From Alkalitalea saponilacus (GTDB lineage: Bacteria; Bacteroidota; Bacteroidia; Bacteroidales; Marinilabiliaceae), in assembly GCF_900168165.1 (NCBI RefSeq), contig NZ_FUYV01000011.1, positions 83,131-147,130 on the forward strand: a stretch of 64,000 nt of DNA, given 5' to 3'. The position numbers were made by a program, and so were the translations under genes. Within the stretch, counting starts at the first letter, position 1, and every line of letters starts with the position of its first letter. Of this stretch, positions 55,155 to 63,973 are shown one piece after another. The notes under the pieces are model-generated. The model searched no databases and was not told the DNA's origin. It was given only the letters and a program-made list of their open reading frames with translations.

Positions 55155-56099
55155 TTACTCAATCAAACCGCGACCTTGCTTTTTGATTTTACCTTCTTCC
55201 TTTAAATGGTTGGTAATTTTATCTAGTATACCGTTTATAAACAGACCGCTTTTAGGCGTGGAGTAATGTTTTGCGATTTCAATGTACTCGTTTAACGATA
55301 CTTTTATCGGAATGTTAGGAAATTCCTGAATTTCAGCCAATGCAATCTGCATAAGCACAATATCCATGAATGCAACGCGCTCCAGATCCCAGTTTTGGGC
55401 AAAGGTTTTGATTAATTCTGTGAATTCCTTCTGGTTGAGTAATGTTTTTCTGAAAAGAGTTTTAACAAACTCTTTGTCATCTACATCCTTAAACTCTTTT
55501 TGTAAGTCTTGCTCATTGCCTTTTTCTTCGGAAAACTCTTTCAGAGTTTTTATCACCATACTAACAATGAACTCACATTCATCATTCCAAAAAATACTCT
55601 GTTCTTCGAGTGCAGTGTAGAGAGGTTCGTGTTGAGCAATCACTTTTTCTGTGAGCTTTACAATAAATCTTTTTTGGTAGTCGTAACTAAAATCTTTGGC
55701 CACCATGTAATCATTATACATATCGGAGTCAATGATTTTAGAGAAGATTCCTTTGATGATTTCCGGATGATTGCTCCATGACAATCCTGTAGTTTCCTGA
55801 AATTTTACTCGTACCGGATTTTCAATCAGTTGTTTAAGGACAGCATTATCAATAAACCGTGTGTTTGGGTTTAAATCCTGGGGTGAAGGAACTTTTTTGT
55901 TCTTTCCTTTTTCAATTCGCAGCTCTGCATAATGATGTAGTTCCGTTAGGAGCATCAGAATGAGATGATATAACTCGTAGGATTTGGATATGCTGTGAAA
56001 TAACTCTTTTTCCATCTCCTGAATGGAGGCATCGCCTCGTTTGCTATAGGCGTATGCCATTTGTAACACCTTAACTCTTAGCAGTCTTCTACTTAACAT
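55155..56099 (-). CDS. nusB: Transcription antitermination protein NusB (long Bacteroidota form)
   Basis: The start is ATG 56099 (MLSRRLLRVKVLQMAYAY), giving 314 residues. The NusB fold is at the C-terminus (EFTELIKTFAQNWDLERVAF, MDIVLMQIALAEIQEFP, IPIKVSLNEYIEIAKHYSTP, KSGLFINGILDKI). The N-terminal 170 residues are the extra helical part normal for this phylum. It acts in rRNA antitermination with NusE. Confidence 0.93.
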   Translation of the reverse strand: MLSRRLLRVKVLQMAYAYSKRGDASIQEMEKELFHSISKSYELYHLILMLLTELHHYAELRIEKGKNKKVPSPQDLNPNTRFIDNAVLKQLIENPVRVKFQETTGLSWSNHPEIIKGIFSKIIDSDMYNDYMVAKDFSYDYQKRFIVKLTEKVIAQHEPLYTALEEQSIFWNDECEFIVSMVIKTLKEFSEEKGNEQDLQKEFKDVDDKEFVKTLFRKTLLNQKEFTELIKTFAQNWDLERVAFMDIVLMQIALAEIQEFPNIPIKVSLNEYIEIAKHYSTPKSGLFINGILDKITNHLKEEGKIKKQGRGLIE

Positions 56100-56141
56100 T
56101 ATTGAAAGAACTTTTATTATGACAATCTTTAGTGAACATGG

Positions 56142-56171
56142 CAAAAATAGCCATTTTTTTAATTTCTACAA
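56142..56171 (-). promoter_or_regulatory. Promoter of the nusB-DUF1573-yajC unit
   Basis: On the minus strand a TTG (56171-56169) is followed after 19 bp by TATTTTTG (56149-56142), a full Bacteroidota promoter match, with a 5' leader of about 40 nt to the start codon at 56099. Confidence 0.7.
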
Positions 56172-56610
56172 TTATATATTAATGCAATATATTGAAAATG
56201 TTATAATACATTGTTAATTAGTCGTTGGTTCGCACATCAGGGAGGTTTCATTTTAAACATGGACTGCCTGTCTGACTGTTTTATACTATGTTGCTTACTG
56301 ATTGGAGTCCGATAAAAATGAATTAATCCAACGCAAAAAACCAAGAAAGCCTTGTCGCTTCGATTAAAGGGCGAAATCTCGAAAGTTGTACCCGACAACA
56401 TTGATAAATATACAATAACAATAAATTCTTCATATTCCCTCGGTCACCTACTAATGCAGTATTTCGTATACTTGTTTCTCTATTGTAAATGGATAAATAA
56501 TTTAAACATTGAAAAATTTTGTAAACAAATCTTGGGATGTTAAAAAAATTATTCCCATTTTTGACTATCGAAACCAGATGTGTTTTAATTTAATAAAACT
56601 TTTATTCGAG
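56172..56610. other. Divergent intergenic region between nusB and the PUR-alpha-like gene
   Basis: About 440 bp, AT-rich, with no frame that looks coding and no repeat family member that I recognise. The DUF3276 frame is open back to 56509, but the N-terminus added there is not conserved-looking. Confidence 0.4.
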
Positions 56611-56985
56611 ATGGAAGGATTCGACAAACAAGAAGATTTTGAAAAGCGAGACAAAGAGGAAATCTTTTCGAAAGCTGTAAGAGCAGGAAAAAGAACCTAT
56701 TTTTTTGATGTTAAAGCAACCCGGAGAAACGATTACTATCTTACTCTGACCGAAAGTAAAAAGCGTTTTGAGGATGATGGTCGTTTTTACTTTGAGAAAC
56801 ACAAAATATTCCTCTACAAGGAAGATTTTGAGAAGTTTAGCGATGGCCTTCAAGAAGCCATCGATTTCATAAAAAAAGTTAAGGGTGATGAAGTGGTTGA
56901 AAAAGAGCCGGATCAGCAGGGAGAGCTTGAAACGGTTGATTCCAGTGGATTTACCAACATTGAATTTGAAGATCTGAATAAGTAG
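56611..56985 (+). CDS. DUF3276 PUR-alpha-like nucleic acid-binding protein
   Basis: The start is ATG 56611 (MEGFDKQEDFEKRDK), giving 124 residues. The PUR repeat core is visible: IFSKAVRAGKRTYFFDVKAT, DYYLTLTESKKRF, FEKHKIFLYKEDFEKF. A low-complexity acidic tail follows (VEKEPDQQGELETVDSSGF). Spirochaete and Bacteroidota homologues bind single-stranded DNA or RNA. It is a single gene with its own terminator. Confidence 0.9.
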   Translation: MEGFDKQEDFEKRDKEEIFSKAVRAGKRTYFFDVKATRRNDYYLTLTESKKRFEDDGRFYFEKHKIFLYKEDFEKFSDGLQEAIDFIKKVKGDEVVEKEPDQQGELETVDSSGFTNIEFEDLNK

Positions 56986-56987
56986 AA

Positions 56988-57014
56988 AAAAAGGCTGTCG
57001 ACGACAGCCTTTTT
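56988..57014 (+). terminator. Terminator of the DUF3276 gene
   Basis: A hairpin with AAGGCTGTCG and CGACAGCCTT arms closely packed, ending in five T, lies 3 bp after the stop codon. It also serves the convergent thiamine-binding gene. Confidence 0.8.
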
Positions 57015-57049
57015 AATTTTCTATTACAAGCAAATGAAATTCTTCTCCA

Positions 57050-57346
57050 TCAAGAAATATATTTACCGGTTTTATCTTCAATCAATACAGCATTGTCCCT
57101 GCTGCTTTCTATTTTAATAAAGCATATTATTTTATCGGCTCCTGCTGTATAGCAAACCTCTTGTACCTGTTTAACAATTTCCATTAATTGGTTGTAATCT
57201 CCTTCCATTACCGTTTCAAACGGCGTTACCTGATATTTTACGCCTGAATTTATGATCACTGAAATGGCTTGATCAACAATTTCGTAAAGATCATGATTGG
57301 GTGCCACAGGAATTACCTGTACAGCGACATTAACAGATTGATTCAT
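57050..57346 (-). CDS. Thiamine-binding (MTH1187/YkoF-like) protein
   Basis: This 98-residue protein belongs to the UPF0045/thiamine-binding family (PF01910). Characteristic segments are VAVQVIPVAPNHDLYEIVDQAI, GVKYQVTPFETVMEGDYNQLM and CYTAGADKIICFIKIESS. The family binds thiamine or other small ligands with a ferredoxin-like fold. It lies opposite DUF3276 and next to a repeat tract. Confidence 0.85.
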   Translation of the reverse strand: MNQSVNVAVQVIPVAPNHDLYEIVDQAISVIINSGVKYQVTPFETVMEGDYNQLMEIVKQVQEVCYTAGADKIICFIKIESSRDNAVLIEDKTGKYIS

Positions 57347-57473
57347 AATTTATTGATTGTATTGATTTTGTTTTAATTTGAATTTGCACCTATTTTTTAG
57401 GATATAATAAACTAACTCAGCGACCAACACTAAATTCTAAACTAATAATAATTAATGTTCTACCGTTAATATT

Positions 57474-57728
57474 GCACACCTAAGGCGTGCGGGGTTTGGT
57501 ATTACTCTGTTTTTCTATCGACATTTGCCACCTACGGCGGCACTCCAATTGTTCTTCTATAATGTTTGGTTTCCATTCTCCTGTTCAGTTTCCGCTTTGC
57601 GGAATTCCATTAACTACGCTCATTCCACCTCTTTATATGTCTTAAATGGTTCAAACATTACACACCTGCGGCGCTCGGGGTTGGGCATTACACTATTTTC
57701 TATCAATATTTACCACTTACGGCGGCAC
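57474..57728. repeat. Paired-hairpin REP-like element, family B, two inverted copies
   Basis: Reverse complements of the 33-kb element. Copy B3 has GCACACCTAAGGCGTGC (57474-57490) and GCCACCTACGGCGGC (57527-57541); copy B4 is decayed (about 57660-57676 and 57711-57728). The linker carries CTATCGACATTT/CTATCAATATTT, which corresponds to the GATAGAAAAG side of B1. Confidence 0.75.
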
Positions 57729-57789
57729 TCCAACTGTTTTTAAATTGTTTGGTTGATATTAGACTTTTTCCGCCTTTCGGAATTCTGTT

Positions 57790-57910
57790 TCGCTTTATCT
57801 CCGGTCTCCGGTCTCCGGTTTCCCTTCTCCTTTCTAAATCTATCTCTTAACCTCAGCGATAAACCCTCAACTCAAAACTCAAAACCATCCAACCCTTTAC
57901 ACAAAACCCC
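57790..57910. repeat. TCTCCGG and AACTCAAAACC tandem repeats upstream of feoAB
   Basis: Three TCTCCGG(T) units are followed by AACTCAAAACTCAAAACC, the same vocabulary as at 21.5, 32.2 and 40.75 kb. An open frame across this tract joins FeoAB but starts far upstream of the promoter and is not coding. Confidence 0.65.
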
Positions 57911-57922
57911 TAAAAATAGGGA

Positions 57923-57953
57923 TTGTTTAATCTATAAGGTTAAACTATTTTTG
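57923..57953 (+). promoter_or_regulatory. Promoter of feoAB
   Basis: TTG (57923-57925), then 20 bp, then TATTTTTG (57946-57953), a full Bacteroidota match. The start codon at 57981 follows by 27 bp, which supports that start over the long upstream frame. No clear Fur box is seen. Confidence 0.72.
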
Positions 57954-57980
57954 TCGGTTAAATCAGAAAATGCAAAAACT

Positions 57981-60482
57981 ATGGTATTATCAGAGCTCAC
58001 CAATGGCCAGGAAGCTATAATAGTAAAGGTTAAAGGATATGGAGCTTTCAGAAGACGAATTCTGGAAATGGGTTTTGTTAAAGGTAAAAAAGTTACCGTC
58101 ATAAAGAATGCGCCTTTAAAAGATCCAATCGAATATCAGATTCTTGACTATAAAGTATCCCTGCGCAGAAGTGAAGCGCAACTTATAGAAGTCGTGACAG
58201 TTGAAGATGCCTTGCAAACCAGTGAGGAATCATATCATGGAACACTGAACGAGGAAATTCTTGAAATTGCAGTTCGTGAAAAGCGAAAAGACATAAACAT
58301 TGCTCTCGTTGGTAATCCAAATTGCGGTAAAACCACCCTTTTTAATCACGCCAGTGGTAGTTACGAACATGTTGGAAACTACAGTGGGGTAACCGTTGAT
58401 GTTAAAACCAGTACGTTTAAGCATAACGGATATAATTTCCACCTTTCTGATCTACCCGGAACTTATTCACTATCCGCCTACAGTCCTGAGGAAGTTTTTG
58501 TGCGCGAGCATATCAGTCAGCATATGCCGGACATCGTTATTAACGTGGTTGATGCTTCAAACCTAGAGCGAAACTTATATTTAACCACGCAGCTGATCCA
58601 CATGGACGTTAAGGTGGTGATTGCATTAAATATGTATGATGATCTTCAAAAGAAAGGCGATTCGGTGGATTATGATCAGCTGGGATTGCTGCTGGGAATG
58701 CCTGTTATACCAACGGTCAGTTCAAAGGGGAAAGGGATCAAAAAGCTCTTCGATAGGGTTATTGAAGTTTATGAAGATCGGGTTACTGAGGCCAGGCCTG
58801 TTAAAATTAATTTTGGAGAAACTTTGGAGAGAAGCATCGGGAAAATAGAAGAACACATTAAACTCCATGATGAACTTAAATCCCGAATCAGTCCACGTTT
58901 TCTTGCTATTAAATTGTTGGAAGGCGATAAGGCCTACAAAAAGATGGTAAAAGGGGGGAGTTATTCAGATATCCTTGTTGAGACGCATAAACAGGTTGAT
59001 AGAATTGAAGATCTTCTGAAGGAGGATATTGAAACCATCATTACTGATGCACGATACGGATTTATTGCCGGAGCCATGCGTGAAACATATAAGGAAAGTC
59101 CTGTAAAACGTCGCAGAAAAACCGATGCCATTGATTCTGTCCTGACTCATAAACTCTGGGGATTTCCCATATTCTTCTTCTTTATGTGGCTGATGTTCCA
59201 CACCACATTTACGCTTGGTCATTATCCCATGGAGTGGATTGAAGATGGTGTGGAGTGGCTTTCAGGATGGCTTGGTGGAGTAATGACTGATGGTTCATTT
59301 AAGGATTTGCTGATAGATGGAATTATTGCCGGTGTTGGAGGGGTTATTGTTTTTTTACCCAACATTCTGATTCTCTTCTTTTTTATCTCTTTTATGGAAG
59401 ATACGGGATACATGGCGCGTGCAGCATTTATAATGGATAAGGTTATGCATAAAATTGGGTTGCACGGAAAGTCTTTCATACCTATGGTAATGGGATTTGG
59501 TTGTAACGTACCTGCCATTATGGCTACCCGAACCATAGAAGATCGCAACAATAGGTTGTTAACCATGTTGATCAATCCTTTCATGTCGTGTAGCGCGCGT
59601 TTGCCGGTTTACATCCTATTTATTGCTGCTTTTTTCCCTAACTATCCGGGAACAGTTTTATTTGTACTCTATGGAAGTGGGATTCTTATGGCAGTTATTG
59701 TAGCAAAACTATTTAAGCGATTTGTGTTTACAAAAACCGATGTCCCATTTGTAATGGAACTTCCGCCATATAGAATTCCTACATTAAAAAATACCACTCG
59801 ACACATGTGGTTTAAGGGACGCCAGTATTTGCAAAAAATGGGAGGGATCATCCTGATTGCCTCCATCATCATCTGGTTTCTGGGTTACTTTCCGAGAGAA
59901 GGAAGCAGTGCCGATGTATATCGAAATCAGATTGAACAAATTGCTCATAATTACTCTTTAAATGATATAGAGGAAATTGATGCCGAAGCACTTGAACAAA
60001 TGACGAGTGCCGATTCTGAAGCGATTATTGACCTTAAAGAGAAAAAGCATCGGGAGCAACAGGAGCAAAGTTACATCGGCCGTTTGGGGAAATCTGTAGA
60101 ACCGGTGATTCAGCCTCTTGGTTTTGATTGGAAAATGGGGGTTAGCCTTATCAGTGGCATAGCAGCGAAGGAAATTGTCGTGAGTACCATGTCGGTTCTT
60201 TACCAGTCGGCCAGAGTAGATGCAGAGGAAGATGCCACCATGTTAATTTCAAACATGAAGGCTGATACCTATGAAGATGGCACGCCTGTTTACAATCCGG
60301 TGGTGGCTCTCGCTTTTTTGATGTTCATTCTGATATATTTTCCATGTATTGCTGTAATTGCGGCAATAAAAAAGGAATCAGGATCATGGAAGTGGGCTAT
60401 GTTCACAGTATTCTATACAACAGGATTGGCATGGTTAAGCTCATTTGCTGTTTTCCAGATTGGTAGCAGGCTCTTTTTGTAA
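57981..60482 (+). CDS. feoB: Ferrous iron transporter FeoB with fused N-terminal FeoA domain
   Basis: The start is ATG 57981 (MVLSELTNGQEAIIVKVKGY), giving 833 residues. Residues 1-75 form the FeoA SH3-like domain, normal as a fusion in Bacteroidota. The G domain follows: P-loop GNPNCGKTT (111-119), DLPGTYSLS (G3) and ALNMYD (G4-like). The core has the Fe-gate motif GCNVPAIMATR and the Cys-containing membrane region SCSARLPVYI. It imports Fe2+ at the inner membrane. It is followed by the small Cys-rich partner and preceded by a strong promoter and repeats. Confidence 0.97.
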   Translation: MVLSELTNGQEAIIVKVKGYGAFRRRILEMGFVKGKKVTVIKNAPLKDPIEYQILDYKVSLRRSEAQLIEVVTVEDALQTSEESYHGTLNEEILEIAVREKRKDINIALVGNPNCGKTTLFNHASGSYEHVGNYSGVTVDVKTSTFKHNGYNFHLSDLPGTYSLSAYSPEEVFVREHISQHMPDIVINVVDASNLERNLYLTTQLIHMDVKVVIALNMYDDLQKKGDSVDYDQLGLLLGMPVIPTVSSKGKGIKKLFDRVIEVYEDRVTEARPVKINFGETLERSIGKIEEHIKLHDELKSRISPRFLAIKLLEGDKAYKKMVKGGSYSDILVETHKQVDRIEDLLKEDIETIITDARYGFIAGAMRETYKESPVKRRRKTDAIDSVLTHKLWGFPIFFFFMWLMFHTTFTLGHYPMEWIEDGVEWLSGWLGGVMTDGSFKDLLIDGIIAGVGGVIVFLPNILILFFFISFMEDTGYMARAAFIMDKVMHKIGLHGKSFIPMVMGFGCNVPAIMATRTIEDRNNRLLTMLINPFMSCSARLPVYILFIAAFFPNYPGTVLFVLYGSGILMAVIVAKLFKRFVFTKTDVPFVMELPPYRIPTLKNTTRHMWFKGRQYLQKMGGIILIASIIIWFLGYFPREGSSADVYRNQIEQIAHNYSLNDIEEIDAEALEQMTSADSEAIIDLKEKKHREQQEQSYIGRLGKSVEPVIQPLGFDWKMGVSLISGIAAKEIVVSTMSVLYQSARVDAEEDATMLISNMKADTYEDGTPVYNPVVALAFLMFILIYFPCIAVIAAIKKESGSWKWAMFTVFYTTGLAWLSSFAVFQIGSRLFL

Positions 60483-60565
60483 TGGCTTACTGCTCTTTAT
60501 TTATATTGTGCCAAATGGAACTAGATTTTAATGATTTGGGATTTTTTGCTTTTAATTTTTAAACG

Positions 60566-60736
60566 ATGATACAGGATATCTTGACATATACCACAGTAAT
60601 CTTTGCCTTTGCCATAGCGGCAAAGGCAATTTGGAAAACTTTTTTCTCTGAAAATAAAATTACCGCTTGTTCAGGCGGTTGTTCAGGTGGTTGCAATACC
60701 AGGGCAGAATTCCTGAAAATGTTGGAGTCAAAGTAA
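60566..60736 (+). CDS. FeoB-associated Cys-rich membrane protein
   Basis: A 56-residue ORF (MIQDILTYTTVIFAFAIAAK...) with one membrane helix and a C-terminal CSGGCSGGCNTRAEF motif. Such small proteins downstream of FeoB are known as FeoB-associated Cys-rich membrane proteins and replace FeoC. It starts 83 bp after FeoB and is likely co-transcribed. Confidence 0.85.
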   Translation: MIQDILTYTTVIFAFAIAAKAIWKTFFSENKITACSGGCSGGCNTRAEFLKMLESK

Positions 60737-60803
60737 CTTAAATCTACATCTTTGCTTGTCGGATGATCTTCAATGCAAATGATGGTTCATTAGCTAGAAT
60801 AAT

Positions 60804-60835
60804 AAAAGCCGTTAGTAGAATTACTAACGGCTTTT
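60804..60835. terminator. Bidirectional terminator between FeoB unit and tRNA-Leu
   Basis: A perfect 14-bp stem (AAAAGCCGTTAGTA with TACTAACGGCTTTT), loop GAAT, between the plus-strand feoAB unit and the minus-strand tRNA, directly downstream of both. Confidence 0.9.
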
Positions 60836-60836
60836 G

Positions 60837-60920
60837 TGCCCAGAACAGGACTCGAACCTGCACGTACTTGCGTACACTAGTCCCTGAAACTAGCGCGTCT
60901 ACCAATTTCGCCATCTGGGC
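60837..60920 (-). tRNA. tRNA-Leu (anticodon CAG)
   Basis: On the minus strand the acceptor arms GCCCAGA and TCTGGGC pair fully; the anticodon stem CTAGT/ACTAG encloses TTCAGGG, anticodon CAG. A long variable arm is present and the T loop is TTCGAGT. It is 84 nt and closely related in its acceptor and D arms to tRNA-Leu(GAG) at 15.1 kb. CCA is not encoded. Confidence 0.97.
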
Positions 60921-60954
60921 CAACCATAAATCAATTTTGATTTATTTGAGGATG

Positions 60955-60985
60955 CAAATATAAGAACTTATCGGTTTTGCAACAA
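60955..60985 (-). promoter_or_regulatory. Promoter of tRNA-Leu(CAG)
   Basis: On the minus strand a TTG (60985-60983) is followed after 20 bp by TATATTTG (60962-60955). The tRNA starts 34 bp downstream. Confidence 0.65.
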
Positions 60986-60998
60986 TGATGTTCAAATA

Positions 60999-63188
60999 TT
61001 AATTTTTCAAATTTCTTTCAAGAAATTCAAATTTCATGTGATAAAGATGATTTCGTGTATTACCACCAATCAGACTGTGCGCCCGGTTGGGATATATAAA
61101 CATGTCAAACTGTTTATTGGCCTGAACCAACCGGTTGCTGTATTCCATTATGTTTTGATAATGCACATTATCGTCAGCTGAACCATGTATGAGAAAAAGG
61201 CGACCATGCAAACTATCTGCAAGGTTTAATGGCGAGAAATTAGCATAACCAGATGGATTTTCTCTGGGTGTACGCATATATCTTTCGGTATAGACTGTGT
61301 CGTAGAACTTCCAATCTGTAACGGGTGCCACCGCTATTCCGGTTCTGAAAATCTCACTCCTGCTCATGCTTAACGCTGTGATGTAACCTCCGTAACTCCA
61401 TCCCCAAATCCCTATTCTGTCGGCATCGACATATGGTCGTTTGGCCATATATTTTGCAGTTTCAATCTGGTCTTCACTCTCAAACCTGCCAAGTTGCATG
61501 TATAGCTGTTTTCTGAAATCTTCTCCTCGGGCACCTGTACCGCGACCATCTACACAAACCACTATATAACCCTGCGTTGCTAAAAAGTATTCCCATCCTG
61601 GTTCCCATCTGTCTAATACCCTTTGTGAATTAGGACCACTGTATTGTGTCAGTAATAAAGGGTATTGATTTCTCTCTGAAAAATCAAGAGGTCTGATAAT
61701 ATAGCCGTTAAGTTCTACATTTTGAGAGTTTTTAAACGAAAAGAACTCTTTGGTTGGTTTGGCATATTCTGCAACACGCGATTTCAGAGCTCTGTTGTCT
61801 TCTATGGTTCTAATTAACCGGTTATTGCGGTTAAAAATCTGGTAAACCGGAGGCGTTGTTGTATTGCTGAATTCATTGATAAAGAAACTGAAATCACTGC
61901 TGAACCATGCCATATTTGTTCCTTCGTTTTCGGATAAACGCGTCAACCTGGTACCATCCATTCTAATAGAATATATTTCGCGACGAAGCGGCGAAACAGC
62001 CGCTGCCTGGAAATAAAAGAGTCTGTTTCTGTTATCAAATCCCAGGTAATTGGTTACATCCCATTCTCCCTTTGTGATCTGTCTAATCTTTCTACCGTCC
62101 ATCCCAAAAAGATGAATGTGATTAAATCCGTCAAGTTCTCCAACATAAACAAAATGTCGACCATCTTCCAAAAAGTGTATGTTGTCAAGTACCGAGTAGT
62201 CAACATATCTTTCATTTCTGTCGGTAAATATGGTTCTTGCAACACCCGATGACGGGTTGGCAATGTATAAGTCAAGTTGATTCTGACGTCGGTTTAAGGT
62301 TACTATGGCAAGTTGATCAGGTTGTGTAGTCCATCGAATTCTTGGAATATAAATGTTATCACCACCAACTTCCATCTCTTTGGTGGTTCTGTTTCTGAGA
62401 TTAAAAACATGAACGCTCACTTTTGCGTTTCTCTCACCGGCTTTTGGATATTTATAACGATATTCACCCGGATACAATTCAAATTCCGACTGATTTGGCG
62501 ATGACCCCATATACAAGGGGAAGCTGAATTCTCTTACATGGGATTCGTCGAATCTCATAAAAGCAAGCTCCCGGCCGTCGGGTGACCATTCAAAAGCTCT
62601 GTTAAAGCTAAATTCTTCTTCATAAACCCAATCCGGAACTCCATTTATTATGTGGTTCTTTTCCCCATCTGAGGTGATAGCAGCTTCTGTGCCAAATCTC
62701 AAATTTTTAATGAATATGTTGTTGTTTCTGACGAATGCCACCGCATGTCCGTTGGGAGAGAAAGTGGCAGCTTGTTGTGCCCCATTTTCAGACAAAGGTT
62801 CTATCTCTCTTCGGGCAATATCAATGACGTAATAATCTGCAATAAAGGAGTGTCTGTAAATGTTTTGCCGGTTGGTATAGACAAGTATTTTTGTTTCGTC
62901 ATCGCTGAACTCATAGTCCAGTATCGATTTTATTGGAGTATCCTTCAAGTTTGGGATATCGGCAATCACACCTGTTTTTTCTCCCGTGGCATAAGAATAT
63001 CTTACAATTTGAGTTCCGTTTGCTTCTAACACGGAATAGGAACTCCCGTCTTTCATCGGACGAAGTCCCTGAACTCTTTCGGCCGCAAATGTTTGAGCTG
63101 ATACAAAATCGTCAAGACTCAATGCCTTCTTTTGTGCGTTGATATTTAAAATAAACGAAGCAAGTAATGCTAAAATTAAGATTCTCAT
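60999..63188 (-). CDS. Dipeptidyl peptidase IV-type S9B peptidase
   Basis: This 729-residue secreted serine peptidase has a signal peptide (MRILILALLASFILNINAQ). Residues 40-480 form the eight-bladed propeller (PDWVYEEEF, the EE motif that binds the substrate N-terminus, and AFEWSPDGRELAFMRFDE). The catalytic domain has Ser598 in GWSYGGY, Asp672/673 in HGSADDNVH and His704 in NRAHSLIG. It cleaves Xaa-Pro dipeptides in the periplasm or at the surface, supporting peptide use. It is a single gene. Confidence 0.93.
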   Translation of the reverse strand: MRILILALLASFILNINAQKKALSLDDFVSAQTFAAERVQGLRPMKDGSSYSVLEANGTQIVRYSYATGEKTGVIADIPNLKDTPIKSILDYEFSDDETKILVYTNRQNIYRHSFIADYYVIDIARREIEPLSENGAQQAATFSPNGHAVAFVRNNNIFIKNLRFGTEAAITSDGEKNHIINGVPDWVYEEEFSFNRAFEWSPDGRELAFMRFDESHVREFSFPLYMGSSPNQSEFELYPGEYRYKYPKAGERNAKVSVHVFNLRNRTTKEMEVGGDNIYIPRIRWTTQPDQLAIVTLNRRQNQLDLYIANPSSGVARTIFTDRNERYVDYSVLDNIHFLEDGRHFVYVGELDGFNHIHLFGMDGRKIRQITKGEWDVTNYLGFDNRNRLFYFQAAAVSPLRREIYSIRMDGTRLTRLSENEGTNMAWFSSDFSFFINEFSNTTTPPVYQIFNRNNRLIRTIEDNRALKSRVAEYAKPTKEFFSFKNSQNVELNGYIIRPLDFSERNQYPLLLTQYSGPNSQRVLDRWEPGWEYFLATQGYIVVCVDGRGTGARGEDFRKQLYMQLGRFESEDQIETAKYMAKRPYVDADRIGIWGWSYGGYITALSMSRSEIFRTGIAVAPVTDWKFYDTVYTERYMRTPRENPSGYANFSPLNLADSLHGRLFLIHGSADDNVHYQNIMEYSNRLVQANKQFDMFIYPNRAHSLIGGNTRNHLYHMKFEFLERNLKN

Positions 63189-63390
63189 ATTATTAACTAT
63201 TTATTTATCGTCTATGTCTAATTATTATATATTATTATGATGTCAGTTTTTTTAACAATAATCCTGCCTTAATTGAATAAAGCAGATTCGTAAATTCTCA
63301 CGAATTTACTTTTTCCTGATTAATATTGAAATTTCTGCATTGAATTCTTATCGAAAAATGGCATTTTTTTTGCAACATCTTAAGTAATTC

Positions 63391-63420
63391 TTTGCAGTAT
63401 TCAGGATTATTGTATTTTTG
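63391..63420 (+). promoter_or_regulatory. Promoter of the DUF5606 gene
   Basis: TTTG (63391-63394), 18 bp, then TATTTTTG (63413-63420), with the start codon 21 bp downstream at 63442. The -7 box and the following CAGCC match those before tRNA-Trp. Confidence 0.65.
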
Positions 63421-63441
63421 CAGCCTAAATAAATTATAACT

Positions 63442-63891
63442 ATGGTAAAAGATATTCTTGCTATTTCCGGATATTCCGGGCTTTTTAAGCTGGTTTCTCA
63501 AGCAAAGAACAGCGTAATTGTTGAGTCTCTTACAGACGGAAAAAGAATGCCTGCGTACGCAACTTCAAAAATTAGTGCGCTCGAAGACATCTCTATATAC
63601 ACAGAAGATGAAGATGTCAGATTGTCAGATATTTTTGTAACCATTTTTGAGAAAGCCATCGAAGTTGATCCTAAAGCAGACGCAGGATCATTAAAAAAGA
63701 AGTTTGAAGAGATTTTACCCGACTATGATAAGGATCGTGTATATGTATCCGATATCAAGAAAGTATACATGTGGTTTAATCTCCTAAAGGAGAAAGGTAT
63801 TATAACCGAGGAAGCCATCTCAAAATACAAAGAGGAGAAAGACAAGGAGGAAGAATCAACAGATTCAATCGACGAATCTGAAAATAAATAA
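63442..63891 (+). CDS. DUF5606/DUF6852 domain protein
   Basis: This 149-residue cytoplasmic protein is a conserved Bacteroidota protein of unknown function. The beta-rich N-terminus (DILAISGYSGLFKLVSQAKN, GKRMPAYATSKISALEDISIY) is the DUF5606 domain, the middle helical part (FEKAIEVDPKADAGSLKKKF, YVSDIKKVYMWFNLLKEKGI) is the DUF6852 region, and the tail is acidic and low complexity. It is a single gene with its own promoter. Confidence 0.85.
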   Translation: MVKDILAISGYSGLFKLVSQAKNSVIVESLTDGKRMPAYATSKISALEDISIYTEDEDVRLSDIFVTIFEKAIEVDPKADAGSLKKKFEEILPDYDKDRVYVSDIKKVYMWFNLLKEKGIITEEAISKYKEEKDKEEESTDSIDESENK

Positions 63892-63941
63892 CCTCATTAC
63901 CTGAGGTTTGTAGATTGTGTTGAAAACCTTTTGCTATTTTA

Positions 63942-63973
63942 TTTGGAATATCGTTTTTAACACTCTACTTTTG
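63942..63973 (+). promoter_or_regulatory. Promoter of a gene beyond the right edge
   Basis: TTTG (63942-63945), 20 bp, then TACTTTTG (63966-63973) followed by CAGCCGC, a full Bacteroidota promoter match pointing out of the window. Confidence 0.65.

Noticed and set aside
56509..56610. Longer N-terminus of the DUF3276 protein
   Set aside because: The added residues do not resemble the family and a suitable ATG lies at 56611.
57753..57980. Upstream extension of the FeoAB frame
   Set aside because: It runs through tandem repeats and over the feoAB promoter; the FeoA domain begins at ATG 57981.
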